From the NCBI GenBank assembly GCA_017506865.1, contig JAFCMP010000030.1, positions 186,001 through 250,000 on the forward strand: DNA of 64,000 nt. The letters run 5' to 3'. This DNA is from Tribonema minus. Taxonomy: Eukaryota; Sar; Xanthophyceae; Tribonematales; Tribonemataceae. Shown here one piece after another: positions 11,566-22,650 of this stretch. Positions within the stretch are counted from its first letter, which is position 1; every line of letters starts with the position of its first letter. The position numbers were made by a program, and so were the translations under genes. The notes below the pieces were generated by a model that did no database searches, was not told the DNA's origin, and saw nothing but the letters and a program-made list of their open reading frames with translations.

Positions 11566-12565
11566 CTGCTTTGAGCTGCTGCAGGCGAGTCATCTGTGCA
11601 GCAGCAGCCTGAGGTCGCTGCAGCATATAAATGATTGATTTCAATAATTCAATGGACTGAATTGCGAAAACAGGACCTGAATAGGGAAAACGGGACTCAG
11701 CATCAGACCACTTTCAACGGTTTCAAGCCAATTGGCGAAGTCTCAGACTGGTTGAACCGGTGACCCTGCCAGCGTTCGCTACTGAATTTCAACATGATCA
11801 TAATGAAGTTGAGGTCATCAGGTGAAAAGACTGGTGTTGAAGTAGATTATGATTCCATGATAAGCACTGAGCACTTGTCAAATTTCAATTTGGAGTTGCA
11901 TTTAGTTATTGAGCCAAACTTCAAAATTGAGTTTAATGTTCAAAGTCCAAGTTCAACATGGATACCTCAAAGATCCTGAGCATAACAAACAATTTTTGCT
12001 ACATTATTCATTTCTGGGCCTGATTATTGGTCACATCCACATCATCACAAGTGAGAGAAGCCCTTTCAACTGCAGAGTTCACAGTGTCACGTAAGGGTCC
12101 CGTTTTGGATAGAGTCAGATCCTGTTTTTTGCAATTGAAACAAGCAGCGGCCGAGGCTCCAGCGGCTGCAGCAGAGCCTGCTGCTGCTGAGAGCTGCTGC
12201 TGTAACAGTTGCTGCATCCGAGATTCTTCAAAAAGACAAAGCGCAACGTCATCCGCACATTGTCAAGTTGAACTTCTGGACTTTTGCACATTGTCAACTG
12301 CCATTTGACAGACAAGTCTCACAGAGCAGGTGAAGCACTGCAAGACACTATAGGTGGTGCACAGCGATGATGTAGATCGATGTGGCTGCTGAGCAAGTGC
12401 TGCGATTATTGGCGCATCACATTCAAGTTGGACAACTGGCGATCTAGCATAGGGTGCGGGCACAGCTGCTACAGCAGCAGCTGAACTTCTGCTGTAGGAG
12501 CTGGTTGCTGACACAGTGTCTGCTCTGAGGTGCGGGAACTGGTGCGCTTGGCAATGCATAACATA
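11566..12565. other. Repeat-derived stretch without intact genes
   Basis: The stretch contains AT-richer sequence with scattered GAAGTT/AACTTC words (about 11,790-11,960) and a CTG-rich patch near 12,150-12,220. Its open frames lack recognisable domains. Words shared with the 20.9 kb region suggest it belongs to the same repeat family. Confidence 0.45.
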
Positions 12566-12930
12566 ATATTTGTCGATGTGGATGAGAAGCCAGTGCAGAT
12601 TGTCTCATCAAGCTGCTGTTGTGAACTGCTTTCATGAGCTCCGGAAGCTCCATGTGTTGAGTATATTCACTGGCAGTCAAAAATGTGTTGAGCATAGAAA
12701 ATTATCAATCAGCCTCATTCACAAGTTTGCCATTGCCAATGGTTCATCACCCAAGCAAAGGCGGCAAAGTCTTTGGAACTCATTGCATGAGTATTGGGAA
12801 AACCTGACAAATGAGTAAATTAAATGCATTGGAAAATCATAAATATTGATTACACGATGACGATGAATAAGTGCCACATGCCGCCCGTCATGGTAGCTGG
12901 TCCGGATATGAGCTCGACGCAACACAGACA
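12566..12930 (-). repeat. Inverted copy of 20.4-20.72 kb
   Basis: Read on the minus strand, this stretch matches about 20,390-20,720 on the plus strand: both contain the CTCATTCACA, GTTGAGCATA/CTCAACACAT and CAATGCATGA-type words in the same relative order. Its outer edge continues into the CATGGTAGCT and ATGAGCTCGACGCAAC words that also begin copy A, tying it to the module family. Confidence 0.7.
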
Positions 12931-14318
12931 AAGTTTGCAGACCAAGTTCGACCTAAGTTCGGCGACTTGCCACTCTTGAGTATCTTCCGTGATGACAATG
13001 TCATGAGCAACGCTGGCCACTGTCATTGGCAGGCGGACAACAGCAGATGACATGCCAAACGCCACTTAACTCCCTTGCACTCTGGCATGTTCTTAGACAC
13101 TGTCAGTCAGGGTAAGCTTAAGTTTGGGACTACATCTGATTCAGCAGCTGTATCAACTGGTAGTACCTGAAAGCATTGTAGTTGATTGTAAAGGTCAGGT
13201 CTTACTAAACGATATAGTATCCCCTCTTTAAGCAATACACTGAATACATATCATAATTGAATTTGTTACAAGTGGGCTTGTCCGTCCGGTAGAGACACAT
13301 GCGGGTGATATACCAGAACGTGCTGTCATAGCATTGATGAGAGGGTTTTCCATGATGGCACAATCTTGTGGGGGCACCATATCTTGCACCATGACAGCAC
13401 GTGCTACTATCAGAGCTTTGCAACGTGCGTTGGCACTTGTGTAACCTTTTCAATTTCAGGAACATCTCACCGAGGGCGCCAACACACTCAGTCACGGCTT
13501 TGTTGAATGGGCTACTTCTGCATCTAACTTTGCGACAAATCAAGCGCGTCAACTGCTGTCAGACAAGGCCATGCTCGCGAATCACATTCGAATGTATTAT
13601 AATATAAATATCCGCAGCTGCCATCATGATGACGGTGGCCCAGTTGGCATTGTAGAAGTACTGAAGAACCTGTGATTGACAGCCCCGTAATTTCAAGTGT
13701 TGGTGGTGGGACCTATTGTCATGTTCAAAAAGCTACAAGCGGGCGGGACCTCACTCGGAGGCCCAGTGTTCCAGGCTTAAGAAACATCTACTGTACAATG
13801 GGGGGCAGACACAGCAGCAGCCTGCCTGGGGCAGACACAGCGGCACCCAGTCTGAGCCACACCTATCGCAGCCATTGTCGTCATGGTTAAGCGACACCGC
13901 TGGAGAACTGCGGTATTGATATAGGACTTAACGGGCCAGGGGCGCCTGGATCTTGATTTCTTGCAGAAGCGCACCACTGACGCGGCTGACCAAGGCTCTC
14001 TTTCTTGCGTGTTCGAGCAAATCAGCTGCAGTGTGCCCTGATGCTATCTGCACTGCCAATTCCAGCTAACTCTCTCCTTCCTGCCGCACATCACCATCAG
14101 TGCCATCCGCGACGCTGCCACACCGCTCGGCGCTCAACAGCAAAGGGCAGTCCTCGACCAGCACTTGGACTCCAGGGGCAAGGATTGCGCGTGTGTCAAG
14201 GTGCTTGTCGCAGTGGCTTTAGACAGTCCAGCACACCTGAATCTCATCAAGGTACTTGCATATGGCGTACTTTGTAACATCTCAACGCGAAGTTTGCAGC
14301 TTCAGGTCATACACTCAC
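12931..14318. other. Mostly non-coding stretch
   Basis: No gene can be supported with confidence. On the plus strand around 14,085-14,250 one frame reads TISAIRDAATPLG and KVLVAVALDSPAHLNLIK before a GT dinucleotide, which has coding character and might be an isolated exon, but no partner exons are evident. Confidence 0.35.
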
Positions 14319-14641
14319 CTATGCCGCCGCCGCCGCACTGCGTCTCTGTCCGCAGGCGGAAAATGCCACACCCCCTCCCCAAACTCCCCAGCATACGCCC
14401 AGCCCGCCTCAGGATCGCACCCTCCGCCCCCCGCATTCCACTCCACATCTGCCGACCAGGCACCTCCGGGTGTTGTCCAGACCCAGCCTAGCGGTGGCGG
14501 CGCGGCTTTTGGCAGCGCAACAGAGCCGTTGAGGCCGTCGGTTTGGCAGAAGGGGGGGGGGTCGCGAGGGCGCAGCTTTCCGTGCCAGCCCTTGAAGGGG
14601 GCTTTGCGCTGGTTCTCAAAGATGAACTCCGTGACCTCCAT
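14319..14641 (-). CDS. Orphan exon with a dysferlin-type (DysF) domain
   Basis: The 108-residue minus-strand frame starts MEVTEFIFENQR and carries the landmarks of the DysFN/DysFC fold found in dysferlins, TECPR1 and fungal Pex30-like proteins: an ENQR opening with a GWHGKL turn, a central PPPLGWVW, then DPEAGWAYAGEF and a closing run of arginines (AVRRRRHR). Immediately after that run the sense strand reads AG|GTGAGT, a strong 5' splice site, so this looks like one exon of a larger gene. I could not find the neighbouring exons; the flanks are repeats. The protein would act in membrane or peroxisome biology if the domain call is right. It may be a surviving fragment of a gene broken up by repeats. 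Confidence 0.6.
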
Positions 14642-16094
14642 ATTTGATCGCTTCCTGCTGATGCGTCAGGGGGTCGATAGACTTTTGTGAACAATTGCAA
14701 CCTCTCCAAGCTGATTGAACGGTGCCTTGCAGGGTGAGTCAAACATTTGAAGGAGCCGTGTATGTACTACACCATTGGTGGTCATCATTAGTCCGGTGTT
14801 TTTTCATTAGGTTTGCAGCTAAACAGGTACAGATACCGTGTGCCACGCTAGCGCATGAACACTGTTTTTTCATGAAGGACTTGCATGTGTCATCCCGATT
14901 CGCAAGAGGCGAAATTGTCAGCATCAATGATTGTATTTACGAATTGCTGCAGTTGACAAACATAGTTAAATCTACTCAACCGCTAGGCCTACTGTGACGG
15001 ATTGGTGTGTGCTGCGGATCCAAAGATGGTGTGTGTCAAGATTTACTTGTCAAGATCTAAATTGAGCGAATCAAGTCACGTAGACGCACCTGATCACACA
15101 CTGTGAGTGGGGCAGAGCCAAGCAAACAAATATATACAAGCAAGAAGCCCTGTCAAAGGCTCTGAAGCCACATGAGCGACAAGAGCATGCAGCTATGGCC
15201 TTCAAAGGCATGTAATTTCTAAGTCTAGTGCAGCTTAAAAGTTACATGTGATCAGATCCTTTGATATCAGCTCACAAAAAAATGATGGTGCGGTCGTCAT
15301 CATACCTCACACTTGCATGTATACCCCTTTACGTTGGGCAGAAGAAGCACCGTACCAACTGAGGAAGTAGCAAACACATTTGCGAATTCAACAGCCTGCC
15401 CTGTGAATACTGACTGACCGTCAGCGCAGAAAGTCGTGTTTCTGGTAATATCTTCAGCAGCATGACTGCAGTCAGACAAAGGTAGATTTGTTGGAAACTC
15501 TGGTTCAATGGTTTCTGAAGTAGCTCGAGCTTACAAAAGAGATATGCATATACATATAGTCTACCACAAGTAAGCAGAAGTCGTCTGACTTTCTTGGTGA
15601 TAAAGGGGACATCAAAGCAGCAAAGCGTGTGAGCATACTTTCGATGTCTACATGCGCATCTCACGCTAGTGTTGCAGCTTCCGCTGCAGCGACACCGACC
15701 GACTCACAATAAGTCTGCACACAACTGTGTTCTGGTTTTAGCATGTTCAGGTTCTTGCTCTTTTGAAGCATACAACGGCGTGATTTTCCTGTGTCGAGCT
15801 CAAGATTTAGCGCTGTTGCAACATTCAGCAGCAACGCTACAGCTGCACACCAGCAGCGCTACAACTTCAGCGTACCCAGAGACAGCGGAGGCAGGTTTCT
15901 TCAAGTTTTCAGATTTACGACTGTTGCCGATGGCAGTGCGCACCTGAGACTTTGCTACTCCATTGACCGGTCCATATGCTGCTGCTGCGTAGCACCCCCC
16001 GCTTTGCGCCTTTTGCTGTCGCCCTTCTCGAGAACATTACGAGGACCCCGTCCCGGCAGGTCAGGTGTAACTGCTTGAACTTGTGTCTTCCTCG
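14642..16094. other. Mostly non-coding stretch
   Basis: No gene is supported up to about 15.95 kb. The last 140 bases (about 15,955-16,094, minus strand) extend copy C with a protein-like frame containing LPLPRKTQVQAVTPDLPGR. Confidence 0.4.
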
Positions 16095-17040
16095 GCAGCG
16101 GCAAGGAGGCAACCAGGCCCTCCATGTCGAGGCGCGGCTCAGGCTGCAGGTCCAGCTTGCGTTTACTGTCGTCGTCGGTGGGCTCGGGGTCTGGTTGAAT
16201 GGCCAGGGGGCAGAGAACTAATGTGCGGCACGCCGCATCCGCGCGCCGCATGCGATGCGCCCCTTTGTCGCTGACCGCACAAGCAAAAAGTGTGCATCAC
16301 GCAGCCGCGGGGCAGCAGCGCTTTCCAAACCGCAATTATTGACAAACACATGCAAGGAAAAAGCAATGCATGCGCACAATCTGGCACACGCCAATTGTTG
16401 GCTTGCCCTCACCTTAGAAAAGAGGGCAGCAGCTGCTCCGCCATAGAACGGTAAAATGCCCTGGTCCGCTGCAGCGGCGTCGCTGGTGTGCCCAACTTGC
16501 ACAGTCACAGAGGCACAAATGGGTGCGTCGCGCGGATGCCGGGCAGCCTGCGTCGCGCTGCGGTGGCGGCAAGAGTTGAGGCGGGCTGCTATGCGGCTGC
16601 GCTGCTGTGCTGTCGGTGGCTGCTGGAACACCGACACTCACTGACAGTCTGTCAGGTCCACCAGGCGGATGCCCCGCATGTCAGCACCGCTGGCCTCTAC
16701 AGATTCTGAAGCAGCCCATTGTGCCCCAAACTGGCGGACACCGGACAGGTCGTCGTCACTGACAGCAATGAGGCCCAGGAGCTGGCCTTGCGGCGTGGCC
16801 CACTGCCGCTGCAGTGCCATGGCCTCAGGGCCGCCAAAGCCCGTGCCCAATCTCTCCTGCAGCCACTCTGTTGAGTGTCCGTTTTGCTGCCATTCTGCTG
16901 CAGGATCTCATAGGGGGCGTCTGCTTTGCAGGTCGCTGCTGCAGGCTCCAGCGGCAGCAGGCTGCGCAGGGTGGTACGCTCTGTTTGCGTTGCGTCGAGC
17001 TCATGTCCGGACAAGCTACCATGACTGGTGGCAATTATTC
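16095..17040 (-). repeat. Unidentified coding module, copy C
   Basis: Nearly identical to copy A in inverted orientation, with the same order of landmarks. On the minus strand it continues past TDDDSKRKLDLQPE into DMEGLVASLPLPRKTQ, which gives the longest downstream extension of the module's coding sequence seen in the window. Confidence 0.78.
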
Positions 17041-17176
17041 AGCATCCTGGTGACAATTATTCAGCATCATCTTCGATGCATTGCTCATTCACGCCATGAG
17101 TTCAAGACTTTCTCGAGCGAGGTGATGGCTCCGGCAAATCAGGCTCAGATTTTGACTGATTGTGAAGCATTCATCA

Positions 17177-17245
17177 GCTTCCGGAGCTCCGTTGGCAGAG
17201 CGAGCGATTATTAATCGCTAGGTCGCAGGTTCAATGCTGGAAGCG
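17177..17245 (+). pseudogene. Degenerate tRNA-Asn
   Basis: Copy of the tRNA-Asn at 9737-9809 on the opposite strand. The 5' acceptor and D arm match, but the anticodon loop reads TTATTAA in place of CTGTTAA and the T arm is shortened, so it cannot fold normally. Sequence belonging to a different repeat begins immediately after it. Confidence 0.85.
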
Positions 17246-17257
17246 ACAGTGCCTTGA

Positions 17258-19235
17258 CCTTAGGGCCGCCAACTCCATGCTCCAGTTTTGCCCGCAGCCA
17301 CTCTCAGACCGCAGCAGTCTGGCGGTCCGTTTTGCTGCCATTCTGCTGCAGGACCTCATTGGAGGCGTCTGCCCTGATCTGCAAGCGAGCCATCAGCACA
17401 GCAGCAGGTCGCTGCAGCATGCAGCGTACTATGTACTACCAGTAGTATAAAAATCAATACGTTCAAATGCATTGAGTTGCGAAAAAACAAGACCTGAAGT
17501 GGGAAAACGGTGCCCAGCATCAAAGCAGTTTGGCTAAGTCTGGTTGAACTCTGCCAGCGTTCGCTGCTGACTTGCAACATGATGACATTACTCAGGTTAT
17601 TAGGTGAAGGGACCAGACTGACTGCTAAAGTTGGTGAGAATTTCATGGTCACTGAGCCATTTTGAAACTTCAGTTTGGAGTTGAACTTCTGTACTTCGCC
17701 AAAGTTCACAGTTGAGGTTGATGTTTCAACTTTGCCCTTGCTACGCGTACGACGCTGGCAAGCATCGTAATGGGTTGCAACAGTAGATTGCGTCAACGGG
17801 CATTCACTGTGGCACCAGAGATCATCGTATTACCTCCGGTGGCCACCACTCAGAGGCTCCTGTGTGGATCCAGGTTATAGAGGCACAGTAGACGTTGTGA
17901 CACCAGTGCAAGCTCCGGTGGAGCAGATGGTGCAGGTTCAGGTGTCTGCGATACATCATGGCATGACATGCATTGCCAGCACACAGCTCGTCACGGGCAC
18001 CTTTGCCAAGCCAGCGCTACTGCAACTATTGTTAACTTGTTGAACGCGCCAATGCTCCGGGGTACCTCAATCTGTCACGTAGCACAGTGCTCAGTAAAGT
18101 GATCCCACCATCCACTATGCAGTGTACAGGCCAGCGACATGATGCAGCACGAGTACACCGAGCGCCTGCACGCTGTATGTCTACTGCGGCGCCGGAGGCA
18201 TGGCGGAAGGTCTTTGCTGCTACATCAACATCGCGATCGCCGTTGACCACGAGCAGCGCGCACTGGACATCTATGGTGCACAGCATTCTGGCACGCAAAC
18301 CGTAGGGCTGCGGCGTAACATGATGGCGCTGCCGGAGATGCAGTGCCAGCTCACCGTGACTTCGGCGCCTGCAGCCTGCAGGTGCAGGTGCTCTTTGGCG
18401 GGCCACCAATTATTATGGCATGGCATGCGTCCGCTACCCGCATGCGGGCACGCAGCAGACTGCATACGCTTGGCATCCAACACCTATACTACATGCTGGC
18501 AGTTGCCATGGGCGCGGATTGCTACCGCCTGCTGCTGCTGCTGGAGAACATTCCCAGCTTGCAGAGCGCGCGTTCTTGCGCTGCGCTCGCCCCGGCAAAC
18601 TCACGCTACAGGAGGCGCTGTATGTGTGCAATAAATACGGGCACCTTGCGCAAATGCGCCACCGCGTGTGCTATGCACATGTGCTAGCGCGGCCTGGCAG
18701 CGACCAGCAAGACGCAGCGCGCATGCGCGCATCCTGGCGTGCTGCGCGCATGCGACTGCTGGCCAGGCGTCGCATGTCAGTGCATGAACTCACCGACGGC
18801 CACCACTGGCAGTGACATGCCCGACAGCAGTGCCACTGGGTAGCAGCGCCAGTGCTTCAAGACAGTCGGCCGTAACCGCGCGCCTTTCTAAGCACGTCCG
18901 ACAGAGTCTACAGCATATGCCTGAATCCGATCCAGAATCAGCGCCGACTATGCGCGGCAGCACCTACAGCCGCGGCCCTAGCTAAGCTTAAAAGCCATCC
19001 GGTGTACTCAGGCTGTGACAGTGCGCTATGCGTCCGAAGGACGCCACTCAGGACGTGGCCTACACGGAGTTTGTATGCGCTGAGCATCTACCATCATGGT
19101 CAGCACTTAGTCTGCGCGCAATTTACAGCTTTCCGGCCACGTACTACAAGTGGGATGCGCCGGAGGCTGGCGACGTCACTGCATATGCCCAGTACCTTGG
19201 CAATGCAGTGGCGCCGCGCATGTACAAACGGGCAT
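17258..19235 (+). repeat. Direct duplication, copy 1 (methyltransferase unit)
   Basis: This stretch recurs in the same orientation at about 22,502-24,490, with high similarity along its length and scattered small differences. It begins with minus-strand module sequence (the QQNGSKTD landmark, about 17,258-17,400), continues through a minus-strand frame containing STVNFGEVQKFNSKLKFQ, and then changes to plus-strand methyltransferase sequence from about 17.9 kb. The unit therefore carries two divergent coding segments. Confidence 0.85.
18170..19235 (+). pseudogene. Decayed C5 cytosine DNA methyltransferase, copy 1
   Basis: Fossil of a Dcm/DNMT-type catalytic domain. The family's motifs appear in order along the plus strand. 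Motif I is GAGGMAEGL, with the downstream AVDHEQRALDIY acidic loop. Motif IV is the LFGGPP core and motif VI is LLLLENIP. A motif VIII-like segment follows as QMRHRV. Near the end an RAIYSFPATY-type motif IX segment leads into motif X, YLGNAVAPRM. These lie in more than one frame and the copy is broken in several places. It is part of a duplicated unit in a transposon-rich region and is related to methyltransferase sequence inside the retroelement at 29.7-30.05 kb, so a mobile origin is likely. Identification rests on motif order and spacing. Confidence 0.75.
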
Positions 19236-20394
19236 TCGCCTGCTGCAGTAGCAGCAGACTCAGTAGCAGCAGACTCGGAGGTACCGTTGTAGCAATTCAC
19301 CGATGTCATGGCAGGATAACTGTGGTAGGAGTCCACGCATGTTGAGTACAGAGGCAACAGAGTTTGAGTCGGGATTTACGACGGTGCCTCTGTTCAGTAT
19401 ACTTGCCATGCATGCACTGTCCTGAAATTCTGCCGTTTACCTCTGCCCTTCACGAGCCCCACAAGTGCTGCCTCCGCCCCCTGTCCCCTTAGCATGTGTG
19501 CTGAACGTACATGCCTATTCACGCACGTACAAGGACTGCCCACGGATGCAATACTAGCTGCAGCTGTACAATCTGGATGATAGTACACGCGCGTGGCGTG
19601 CAGCGGTGGCGGCCGGCAGCAGCGGCAGCGGCGTCGCAGGAGGGCAGCGGCGACCTTGTGAGAGGGCCCACCGCCACCGCCGCCGCCGCAGCTGCTGCAC
19701 CTTCGCTCCGCGGCGGGCAGCTTGCAGGGTCAGCCGGCGCGGTGCTGACGTCCTGAATCAAAGGTATTTGAGGCAGCTGTGTCAGAAGCAGCTGCTTCCA
19801 CTTCTACTGTGGTGGGGAATGAGTCAGATCTTCGACGGCGGGCGTCATACGAAACTGAAACCCTCAGGCTAATGCAGGGCAAGCTGGCGGTCATTGGCCG
19901 AAGGGTGTGGACAGCAACTTGAATGCAGCAGGGTGTGGAGGGCACGAGGCAATGACCTAGTAGGAATTTCTTTAAGCTTCGGTCAATCAGGACAAATTTC
20001 TGTGTAGGTCATGCATACCATCAGGTCATGTATCATGATCATCAGTGCAAAATCAGCAGGCATGCATCACCCAGGCCACATTGCAGTTGTGCATCGGCAG
20101 TGCAGCATTGTGGTACTACGTATGAAAGGATAATGGGCGAATCGGATGCAGCAAAAATCAAGACTATCGGATATACAGCAAATTGAATTGATTATTCCAG
20201 TTTTCCATGTGAGAGCGTATGACATAGCAGTGAGCTGGCTATGGCGGCAAAATGCAGCGCATCACGACGCACACATATGTCTCTGTAGGAATACAAATGG
20301 TGGTGACCGTCATACTATAACTCCCTTGCAAACCCTAAAACATGACGACTAGTCTCATTGACAATTGCAATATATATATGACATCATGATTGTG
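19236..20394. other. Mostly non-coding stretch
   Basis: No gene is supported. A GCC/GGC-rich patch near 19,600-19,740 gives long alanine-rich open frames on both strands, which I regard as compositional artefacts. Confidence 0.45.
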
Positions 20395-21828
20395 CCGCAG
20401 TCACTGTGGCATTTATTGAGCATCATTCTTTGAGATGCATTACTCAGTCATCAGGCTTCCCCAATAGTCATGCAATGACTTCCAAAGACTTTCAAATTGC
20501 GGCCGTGCCTTGAGTGGTGGGCCATTGGCAATGTCAAATGAGGCTGTCGTTTGACTGATTCAGAATTATTCTAACTGTTTAACATATTGTGCTCAACACA
20601 TCAGATCTTTGAATACTATGCTCAACACATCGAGCGTCCGGACCTCGTGAAGGCAGTGATCCATCAGCGCAACAGCAGCTTGATAGAACAATCTGCACTG
20701 GCATCTCATTCACATTGACAAACACCACGGTGTGCACTACAAGCGCGGATTGAATTTCGCACCTCAGAGCAGCGTCGGCAGCCAGCGCTGTGTAGTAGCT
20801 GCTGCTGCGCCATATAACTGTTCAATGCGATGCGCAGAAAAGCACAGCGCTTTCTCAGCAGCCACTCGATCTACATCGTGCACCTGTCCAAAAACTTCAA
20901 CTTTGTGTTCTGAGTTTAAAAAGTTCAACTTTGTTTTCTTGGACGGAACAGCTGGAGCTTCTGCAGCAGCAACGTGCTGCTGCGCTGATGGATCGCCTAC
21001 CAGCTCAAAGCAGACGCCTCCTACAATGAGGTCCTGCAGCACAACGGACATCCACTATATTATAGCAGAGTGGCTGCAGGAGAGATTGGGGTACGGCATT
21101 GGCGGCCTGTGGCGCTATGTACTCCGGCAGTGGGCCACGCCGCAAGGTCAGCGCCTCCCGGGCCTCACTGCTGACGACGACCTGTCCAGTGCCCGCCAGT
21201 TTGGGGCAGAATGGGGGCTGCTTCAGAATCTGTAGAGGCCAGCGGTGGCATGCGGGGCATCCGCCTGGTGGACCTGGCAGACTGGGTGTCGGAGTTCCAG
21301 CAGCCACCGACAGCACAGCAGCGCACTGCCAGCCACATCGCGGCCCGCCTCACATCGTACTGCCATCTCAGTGCGACGCAGGCTGCCCGGCAGCCGCAGG
21401 ACGCACCCAACTGTGCCTCGTGACTGTTGGGCACACCAGCGACGCCGCTGCAGCGGACAGGGCATACAGTTCTATGGCGGAGCAGCTGCTGCCCATCTTG
21501 TCTCAGGTGAGGGCAAGCCGATTGATGGCGTGTGCCACATTGTGTGCACGCATTGCTTTTTGCTTGCATGCTTTTAAAGACTTTTTTTTTGTCAATGATT
21601 GCGGTTTGGAAAGCACTGCTGTCCCGCGGCTGCGTGACGCACACTTTGCTTATGCAGCGGTCAGCGACAAGTTGGAAGTGGTGCATGCGGCGCGCGGACG
21701 CGGTGTGCCGTGCATAACAGTTCTCTGCCCCCTGGCCATCCAGCCAGCCGCCGAGCCCACCGATGATGACAGTCAGCGCGAGCTGGACCTGCAGCCTGAG
21801 CAGCGCCTCGACATGGAGGGCCTGGTTG
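20395..21828 (+). repeat. Unidentified coding module, copy D
   Basis: The longest plus-strand copy. It contains WLQERLGYGIGGLW, LRQWATPQGQRLPG, SARQFGAEW and MRGIRLVDLADW, then STAYSSMAEQLL-like sequence. Near 21,506 the text CTCAG|GTGAGG, followed by a GCAG|CGGTCAGCG acceptor-like site near 21,659, suggests a short intron that other copies keep in part. The second coding block contains SDKLEVVHAARGRGVPCI and then EPTDDDSQRELDLQPEQ. Copy E follows in inverted orientation. Confidence 0.75.
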
Positions 21829-22650
21829 CGCTGACCGTCGTTGTTGGTGGGCTCGGCGCCTGGCTGGATGGCCAGGGGGCAGAGGTATATGGTGCACGAC
21901 ACGCCGCATCGGCGCGCCGCATGCGCCACCATGTCGCTGACCCCTCCGCGTGCACAGTGCACAAGCAAAAAGTGTGCGTCCACGCAGCCGCGGGACAGCA
22001 GCGCTTTCCAAGTCGCAATCATTGACGAAATTTTGCAAGCAAAGTCTTTGAGCAATGTGGGCACACATTCTGGCACACACCAATTATTGGCTTGCCCTCA
22101 CCTTAAACGAGACGGGCAGCAGCTGCTTCGCCATAGAACGGTATGCCCTGGAGTCCGCTGAGCGGCGTTGTTGGCGTGCCCAACAGTTACAGAGGCACAG
22201 TTGGGTGCGTCCTGCGCCTGCCGGGCAGCCTGCGTTGCACTGAGATGGCAGTACGATGTGAGGCGGGCCGCGATGTAGCTGGTAGTGCGCTGCTGTGCCG
22301 TCGGTGGCTGCTGGAACTCCGACACTCAGTCTGCCAGGTCCACCAGGCGGATGCCCCGCATGTCAGCGCCGCTGGCCTTTTACAGATTCTGAAGCAGCCC
22401 ATTCTGCCCCAAACTGGCGGGCACCGGACAGGTCGTCGTCAGCAATGAGGCCCAGCAGGCGTTGACCTTGCGGCGTGGCCCACTGCCGGAGTTACTGTAG
22501 TGCCATGGCCTTAGGGCCGCCATCTCCATGCTCCAGTCTTGCCCGCAGCCACTCTCAGACCGCAAGAGTCTGCCGGTCCGTTTTGCTGCCATTCTGCTGC
22601 AGGACCTCATTGGAGGCGTCTGCCCTGATCTGCAAGCGAGCCATCAGCAC
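21829..22650 (-). repeat. Unidentified coding module, copy E
   Basis: Inverted partner of copy D. The arms approach a centre near 21.8 kb, where GGCCATCCAGCCAG-type sequence on one side is mirrored on the other with about 47 bases between. Copy E then continues into the second methyltransferase-bearing duplication. Confidence 0.75.
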
